Source of the DNA: Actinocrinis sp035605935 | GTDB taxonomy: Bacteria; Actinomycetota; Actinomycetes; Streptomycetales; Catenulisporaceae | Assembly: GCF_035605935.1 (NCBI RefSeq) | Contig: NZ_DATNGK010000062.1 | Coordinates: 23,051 to 87,050 of the forward strand | Length of the DNA: 64,000 nucleotides | Direction of reading: 5' to 3' | In this document: positions 59,176 through 64,000 of the stretch, piece after piece | Numbering within the stretch: the first letter of the stretch is position 1 | Layout: each line of letters starts with the position of its first letter | Program-made: the position numbers and the translations under genes | Notes under the pieces: generated by a model | What the model saw: the letters and a program-made list of their open reading frames with translations, nothing else | The model's database searches: none | Told to the model about the DNA's origin: nothing

Positions 59176-60315
59176 ATGAGTGAGCGTCTTGAGAAACTGT
59201 CCGGCGCCGGAGTAGCCATCTGGCTGGACGATCTGAGCAGGGAGCGCATCGAGTCCGGCAACCTGGCGGCCTTGATCAGCGAGAAGAACGTGGTGGGTGT
59301 TACGACGAACCCCACGATCTTCCAGAAGGCGATCAGCGGGTCGGCGATCTACAACCCGCAGATCCGTGAACTGGCGCTGCGCGGCGTCGACGTGCATGAA
59401 GCGCTGCGGATGATCACGACCCGCGACGTGCGCGCCGCGGCTGAGATCCTGCGGCCGGCCTACGACGCGTCCGAGGGCCAAGATGGCCGGGTCTCGATCG
59501 AGGTGGACCCGAGCCTGGCGCACAAGACGGCGCCGACCGTCGCCGAGGCCAAGCAACTGTGGTGGCTGGTGGACCGGGAGAACGTGTTCATCAAGATCCC
59601 GGCGACCGAGGCGGGCCTGCCCGCCATCACCGCGACCCTCGCGCACGGCATCAGCGTCAACGTCACGCTGATCTTCTCGCTGCAGCGGTACAAGGCCGTG
59701 ATGGAGGCTTACCTCGACGGCATGGAGCAGGCCTACGCCAACGGCTACGACCTGTCCAAGATCGCGTCGGTGGCCTCGTTCTTCGTCTCGCGGGTCGACA
59801 CCGAGATCGACAAGCGGCTGAAGAAGATCGGCACCCCGGAGGCCACGGCTCTGCTCGGTAAGGCGGCCGTCGCGAACGCGCGGCTGGCTTACCAGGCCTA
59901 CGAGGAAGTGTTCGGCTCGGAGCGCTGGAAGGCGCTGGCCGCGAAGGGCGCCAAGCCGCAGCGGCCGCTGTGGGCGTCGACCGGCGTGAAGGACCCGGCG
60001 TACAAGGACACGATGTACGTCGACGACCTGATCGTCGCCGGCGTCGTGAACACCATGCCGGAAGCCACCCTCGACGCCGAGGCCGATCACGGCGACCCGA
60101 GCAGCGACGCGGTGCACGGCACCTACGAGGACGCACACAAGGTGATCGCCGACCTCGAGGCGCTGGGCGTCTCGTACGACGACGTGGTCCAGGTGCTCGA
60201 GGACGAGGGTGTCGAGAAGTTCGAGGCCTCCTGGAAGGAACTGGTCGAGGCGGTACGCGCCGAACTCGAGAAGGAGGCGGCGTCAGCGGTGGACCAGGGG
60301 GAGAAGGCCGCGTGA
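59176..60315 (+). CDS. tal: Transaldolase
   Basis: A 379-residue transaldolase of the longer actinobacterial type. VVGVTTNPTIFQKAI, FIKIPATEAGLPAI (Schiff-base lysine), VNVTLIFSLQRYKAVMEAYLDG and PLWASTGVKDPAYKDTMYVDDL are typical. GGGGAG precedes the ATG. The stop overlaps the zwf start (GTGA). Confidence 0.96.
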   Translation: MSERLEKLSGAGVAIWLDDLSRERIESGNLAALISEKNVVGVTTNPTIFQKAISGSAIYNPQIRELALRGVDVHEALRMITTRDVRAAAEILRPAYDASEGQDGRVSIEVDPSLAHKTAPTVAEAKQLWWLVDRENVFIKIPATEAGLPAITATLAHGISVNVTLIFSLQRYKAVMEAYLDGMEQAYANGYDLSKIASVASFFVSRVDTEIDKRLKKIGTPEATALLGKAAVANARLAYQAYEEVFGSERWKALAAKGAKPQRPLWASTGVKDPAYKDTMYVDDLIVAGVVNTMPEATLDAEADHGDPSSDAVHGTYEDAHKVIADLEALGVSYDDVVQVLEDEGVEKFEASWKELVEAVRAELEKEAASAVDQGEKAA

Positions 60316-61955
60316 GCACGCAGTCTCCCAGCGCGGCCGCCCCAAAGGCGGCCGCCGCTGCAAGTACCCACGAGGGCGGCTTCAGCGAGTCGATCGCGCA
60401 TCGGCAGATGAACGCGCAGGAGCACGCCGGCACTGACTGGGCCAACCCGCTGCGTGACGCCCAGGACCGGCGGCTGCCGCGCATCGCCGGGCCGTGTGGC
60501 CTGGTGATCTTCGGCGTGACCGGCGACCTGTCCCGCAAGAAGCTGATGCCGGCCATCTACGACCTGGCCAACCGCGGCCTGCTGCCCCCGGGCTTCGCCC
60601 TGGTCGGCTTCGCCCGGCGGGACTGGGAGAACCAGGACTTCGCGCAGGTCGTCTACGAGGCGGTCAAGGAGCACGCGCGGACCCCGTTCCGCGATGAGGT
60701 GTGGAAGCAGCTGTCTGAGGGCTTCCGCTTCGTGCCCGGCGAATTCGGCGACCAAGCCGCCTTCGAGACTCTCAAGGCGACCATCGAGGAGCTCGACCGG
60801 CTGCGCGGCACCAGCGGCAACCATGCCTTCTACCTGTCGGTTCCGCCGAAGTTCTTCCCCGGCGTGGTCAAGCAGCTCAAGGAGTCCGGCCTGGCCGAAG
60901 GCGGCGAGAACACCTGGCGCCGCGTGATCATCGAGAAGCCGTTCGGGCACGACTTGGCCAGCGCCAAGGAGCTCAACAAGGTCGTCAACGATGTCTTCCC
61001 GCCCAAGTCGGTCTTCCGCATCGATCACTATCTCGGCAAGGAGACGGTGCAGAACATCCTGGCGCTGCGCTTCGCCAACGAGATGTTCGAGCCGATCTGG
61101 AACCGCAACTACGTCGACCACGTGCAGATCACCATGGCCGAGGACATCGGCATCGGCGGTCGCGCGGGCTACTACGACGGCATCGGCGCGGCCCGTGACG
61201 TGATCCAGAACCACCTGCTGCAACTCATGGCGCTGACCGCGATGGAGGAGCCCACTTCCTTCGACGCGGACGCGATCTTCGCCGAGAAGGTCAAGGTGCT
61301 CTCGGCGGTGCAGCTGCCGGAGGATCTGGGTTCGCACACGGTGCGCGGCCAGTACGCCAAGGGCTGGCAGGGCGGCGAGAAGGTCATCGGTTTCCTCGAC
61401 GAGGACGGGATCGCCAAGGACTCGATCACGGACACCTACGCCGCGATCAAGCTGGAGATCGACACCAGGCGCTGGGCCGGCGTGCCGTTCTACCTGCGCA
61501 CCGGAAAGCGGCTCGGCCGCCGGGTCACCGAGATCGCGGTGGTCTTCCAGCGCGCGCCGCATCTGCCGTTCACCGCCACCATGACCGAGGAACTGGGGCA
61601 GAACGCACTGGTCATCCGAGTCCAGCCGGACGAGGGCGTGACCGTGCGGTTCGGCTCGAAGGTCCCGGGCACCTCGATGGAGGTGCGTGACGTGTCGATG
61701 GACTTCCAGTACGGCGAGGCGTTCACCGAGTCCTCCCCCGAGGCCTACGAGCGGCTGATCCTTGACGTCCTGCTGGGCGACCCGCCGCTGTTCCCGCGAC
61801 TCGAAGAGGTCGAACTCGGCTGGGAGATCCTCGACCCGATCGAGGATTTCTGGGCGAAGAACGGCAAGCCCGCGCAGTACGAGGCCGGAACCTGGGGCCC
61901 GGCCGAGGCCGACGAGATGCTGGCCCGCGATGGACGCTCCTGGAGAAGGCCATGA
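60312..61955 (+). CDS. zwf: Glucose-6-phosphate 1-dehydrogenase
   Basis: A 547-residue enzyme opening the oxidative pentose phosphate pathway. NADP-binding GVTGDLSRKKLMPAIYDLANRGLLP, active-site RIDHYLGKETVQNILALRFAN with the catalytic histidine nearby, and IIEKPFGHDLASA. GTG 60312 overlaps the tal stop. An N-terminal extension of about 60 residues rich in alanine precedes the core. Confidence 0.96.
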   Translation: MSTQSPSAAAPKAAAAASTHEGGFSESIAHRQMNAQEHAGTDWANPLRDAQDRRLPRIAGPCGLVIFGVTGDLSRKKLMPAIYDLANRGLLPPGFALVGFARRDWENQDFAQVVYEAVKEHARTPFRDEVWKQLSEGFRFVPGEFGDQAAFETLKATIEELDRLRGTSGNHAFYLSVPPKFFPGVVKQLKESGLAEGGENTWRRVIIEKPFGHDLASAKELNKVVNDVFPPKSVFRIDHYLGKETVQNILALRFANEMFEPIWNRNYVDHVQITMAEDIGIGGRAGYYDGIGAARDVIQNHLLQLMALTAMEEPTSFDADAIFAEKVKVLSAVQLPEDLGSHTVRGQYAKGWQGGEKVIGFLDEDGIAKDSITDTYAAIKLEIDTRRWAGVPFYLRTGKRLGRRVTEIAVVFQRAPHLPFTATMTEELGQNALVIRVQPDEGVTVRFGSKVPGTSMEVRDVSMDFQYGEAFTESSPEAYERLILDVLLGDPPLFPRLEEVELGWEILDPIEDFWAKNGKPAQYEAGTWGPAEADEMLARDGRSWRRP

Positions 61956-62971
61956 TCATCGACCTGACCGACACCAGCGCGAGCAAGATCGGCGCGACGC
62001 TGGTGCAGGCGCGCCGCCGGGCCGGTTCGCCGACCACCGGGGCCGTGCTGACGCTCATCATCTCCACCGAGGAGCGGCACCACTACGACGCGATGAAGGC
62101 GGCCAGCGCGGCATCGCGCGAGCACCCGGCTCGCATCATCGTCGCGGTGGCCCGGCCCGAGGTGGCGCGCACCCGGCTCGACGCGGAGGTCCGGGTCGGT
62201 GACGACACCGGACCTGGGGAAGTCATCGTGCTGCGGCTTTACGGCGAACTGTCCGCGCACGCGGACGCGGTCGTGATGCCGCTGCTGCTGCCGGACGTAC
62301 CAGTCGTCACCTGGTGGCCGGACGAGGGCCCGGATGTGCCCAAGGACGACCCGCTCGGCCGGTTCGCGCAGCGCCGCATCACCGACGCGGCGGAGTACCA
62401 CAAGCCGATGTCAAAGCTGCGCGCCCGAGCCGCCGGCTACACCCCCGGCGACACCGACCTTGCCTGGACCCGGATCACTCCGTGGCGCTCGATGCTCGCT
62501 GCCGCGCTGGACCAGTTCCCGCGCAAGATCACCAGTGCGGCGGTCTCCGGCGAGGAAGGCAACCCTTCGGCGCGCGTGCTGGCGGTGTGGCTGCGGCAGC
62601 GGCTCGGTGTCCCGGTCAGCCGGACCGCGGACGAGGGCCCCGGAATCACCGGTGTCGAGCTGATGACACCGGACGGCCCGATCGCGCTGACCCGCCCGGA
62701 CGGTGAACTGGCCACCCTCTCGGTGCCCGGCCAGCCGGACCGGCCGGTAGCGCTCAAGCGCCGGGAGACCGCGGAGCTGATCGCCGAGGAGTTGCGCCGG
62801 CTCGACCCGGACGACGTCTACGCGAAGCTGCTGCACGACGTCGACGTGCCGTTCACCGAGCCGCTGAAGGTGGCCGGCCCGACCGTGGAGAAGGCGGCCA
62901 AGGAGGCGGCCAAGCTCGGCGAGCCCAAGCCGGTCCAGGTGGACGACGCAGCGGCCAAGGGGTCGTCTTGA
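61952..62971 (+). CDS. opcA: OpcA, glucose-6-phosphate dehydrogenase assembly protein
   Basis: A 339-residue protein required for active G6PDH in cyanobacteria and actinobacteria. DLTDTSASKIGATLVQARRRAGSPTTGAVLTLII, PDVPVVTWWPDEGP and DTDLAWTRITPWRSMLAAALD are the family marks. ATG 61952 overlaps the zwf stop (ATGA). Confidence 0.95.
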   Translation: MIIDLTDTSASKIGATLVQARRRAGSPTTGAVLTLIISTEERHHYDAMKAASAASREHPARIIVAVARPEVARTRLDAEVRVGDDTGPGEVIVLRLYGELSAHADAVVMPLLLPDVPVVTWWPDEGPDVPKDDPLGRFAQRRITDAAEYHKPMSKLRARAAGYTPGDTDLAWTRITPWRSMLAAALDQFPRKITSAAVSGEEGNPSARVLAVWLRQRLGVPVSRTADEGPGITGVELMTPDGPIALTRPDGELATLSVPGQPDRPVALKRRETAELIAEELRRLDPDDVYAKLLHDVDVPFTEPLKVAGPTVEKAAKEAAKLGEPKPVQVDDAAAKGSS

Positions 62972-63753
62972 CTGCCGGAGCGACGCCGGAGCTCATCATC
63001 CACCGGGACGCGCCGCTTCTGGCCCAGGCGGTGGCGGCGCGGCTGGTGACCAAGCTGGTGGACGTGCTGGCCGCCAAGGACGAAGCGCATCTGGTGCTGA
63101 CCGGCGGATCGGTCGGCATCGGCTCGCTGGCCGCGGTCGCCGAGTTGCCGGCGCGCGTCGCGGTCGACTGGAAGCGCGTGCACCTGTGGTGGAGTGACGA
63201 GCGCTTCCTGCCGGAAGGCGACCCTGAGCGCAACGTCACCCAGGCGCGTGGCGCCCTGCTCGACAAGCTGGACCTCGACCCGGCATTCGTGCACGAGATG
63301 CCGTCCACTAACGGTCCGGACGGCGACAACGCGGAAGCGGCGGCCGAGCGCTACGCGGCTGAACTGGCCCGCTACGCCGCGCCGGACAGCGACGTGCCGG
63401 AGTTCGACGTCGAGCTGTTCGGCATGGGTCCGGACGGCCACGTCGCGTCGCTGTTCCCGGAACATCCCGGCGTCTACGAGGAGGAGCCCGCAGTCATCGC
63501 GGTGCACAACTCGCCGAAGCCGCCGCCGAACCGGCTCTCGTTCACCTTCCGGGTGATCCAGAGCGCGCGTGAAGTGTGGGTCGTGGCGGCGGGAAGCGAG
63601 AAGGCCGCCGCGGCGCACATGGCACTGTCCGGTGGCGGCCGAGTGCAGGTCCCCGCGGCCGGTGCCCGAGGCCATGTCAGGACTCTGTGGTTGATCGATC
63701 GCGCGTGCGCGGCTGACCTGCCGCCGGGCCTCAACCGCCTCGCCTCGCCGTAA
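62968..63753 (+). CDS. pgl: 6-Phosphogluconolactonase
   Basis: A 261-residue lactonase following Zwf in the pathway. LVLTGGSVGIGSL, HLWWSDERFLPEGDPERNV and LFGMGPDGHVASLFPEHPG form the active site. The start is a TTG at 62968 that overlaps the opcA stop (TTGA); no better start keeps the conserved N-terminus. Last gene of the operon. Confidence 0.95.
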   Translation: MTAGATPELIIHRDAPLLAQAVAARLVTKLVDVLAAKDEAHLVLTGGSVGIGSLAAVAELPARVAVDWKRVHLWWSDERFLPEGDPERNVTQARGALLDKLDLDPAFVHEMPSTNGPDGDNAEAAAERYAAELARYAAPDSDVPEFDVELFGMGPDGHVASLFPEHPGVYEEEPAVIAVHNSPKPPPNRLSFTFRVIQSAREVWVVAAGSEKAAAAHMALSGGGRVQVPAAGARGHVRTLWLIDRACAADLPPGLNRLASP

Positions 63754-63782
63754 CGCGGACAAGCGCAATAGCAGCGATCGCC

Positions 63783-63833
63783 GCAGGCGCCGCGCGCCCG
63801 AAAAAGCCGGGCACGCGGCGCCTGCGTCGTTTT
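63783..63833 (+). terminator. Terminator of the pentose-phosphate operon
   Basis: Perfect 12-bp arms GCAGGCGCCGCG (63783-63794) and CGCGGCGCCTGC (63814-63825), with an inner CCCG/CGGG pair around AAAAAGC, followed by GTCGTTTT. A classic Rho-independent terminator 30 bases after the pgl stop. Confidence 0.88.
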
Positions 63834-63859
63834 GGATCGACCGGAAAGCGTACCGATTC

Positions 63860-63878
63860 TACTAGGTTCTAGTACAAT
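63860..63878 (+). promoter_or_regulatory. Promoter/operator of the right-end antitoxin
   Basis: TACTAG - GTT - CTAGTA is a perfect palindrome (63860-63874) overlapping the -10 box TACAAT (63873-63878). With a start 7 bases later the transcript would begin at the ATG, so the antitoxin mRNA is probably leaderless and self-repressed. Confidence 0.65.
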
Positions 63879-63885
63879 CGGCTTC

Positions 63886-64000
63886 ATGGCAACAGTCACT
63901 GTCAGCGAACTCAATCAGCAGACAGCGCGCGTGCTCGAGCGCGTCAAGAACGGCGAACCCATCACGGTCACGGAGTATGGGCGCGCCATCGCCCGGATCG
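63886..64000 (+). CDS. Phd/YefM-type antitoxin, 5' part (cut by window edge)
   Basis: The first 38 codons read as a Phd/YefM antitoxin N-terminus: ATVTVSELNQQTARVLERVKNGEPITVTEYGRAIARI. ATG 63886 has no ribosome site, in line with leaderless translation. A toxin gene, probably PIN or RelE type, should follow beyond the window. Confidence 0.88.
   Translation, partial: MATVTVSELNQQTARVLERVKNGEPITVTEYGRAIARI

Overview
This is a high-GC, gene-dense bacterial window from a filamentous-type actinobacterium. Lineage markers are a mycothiol gene (mshC) next to the actinobacterial signature families SCO1664 and DUF3090, OpcA beside Zwf, a SufR-SUF operon with a Rieske ferredoxin, F420-type LLM oxidoreductase, a 24-residue bL37-like ribosomal protein, a Tat-exported polysaccharide lyase, a PAS/GAF/SpoIIE phosphatase and a terpene synthase with a P450. 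The gene order metH - PAC2 - mshC - SCO1664 - DUF3090 - phosphomutase matches the Streptomyces chromosome core, so Streptomycetaceae or Catenulisporales relatives are likely. Genus cannot be fixed from sequence alone. I recognised no rRNA, tRNA, CRISPR array or intact insertion sequence.

Layout. 1-7.5 kb: metH (cut by the left edge) divergent from a PAC2 protein, an inserted Phd/VapC toxin-antitoxin pair, then mshC and its three conserved partners on the minus strand. 7.5-16.5 kb: an LLM oxidoreductase, an aldo/keto reductase followed by a RecD2-like protein whose ATPase motifs are degenerate, an EF-hand protein, an acidic-tailed protein, DUF3817 overlapping SURF1 tail to tail, a Tim44-like secreted/membrane protein, and the bL37-like micro-gene. 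16.7-31 kb: a DrrAB-type ABC exporter, a second aldo/keto reductase, DUF1003, mscL, a second SURF1, a DUF1444-like protein, a standalone IS5-type DNA-binding domain, an ABC exporter, a ROK regulator, an enoyl-CoA hydratase, a small HTH protein and an ABC-F ATPase.

31-43.8 kb is more accessory: a terpene synthase and P450 facing each other, a SpoIIE-type phosphatase, a rhodanese/GlxA divergent pair, a Tat-secreted pectate lyase-like protein, MBL hydrolase, MOSC protein, cytoplasmic HtrA-like protease, a serine hydrolase, dapF and a VOC protein.

43.9-63.8 kb is central metabolism: sufR-B-D-Rieske-C-S-U-T (Fe-S cluster assembly) under a promoter that carries an inverted repeat fit for SufR and an IdeR/DmdR-like iron box. 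Divergently follow an ABC transporter with ctaA (heme A synthase), and further on ctaB (heme O synthase) with manA, then the pentose-phosphate operon tkt-tal-zwf-opcA-pgl, linked by 4-nt start/stop overlaps and closed by a strong terminator. The window ends in a second Phd/YefM antitoxin whose promoter shares a 10-bp operator core with the first toxin-antitoxin pair.

The most unusual structure is a pair of ~218-bp inverted arms (about 87% identical in their core) around a 163-bp spacer downstream of ctaA, with no convincing gene inside.
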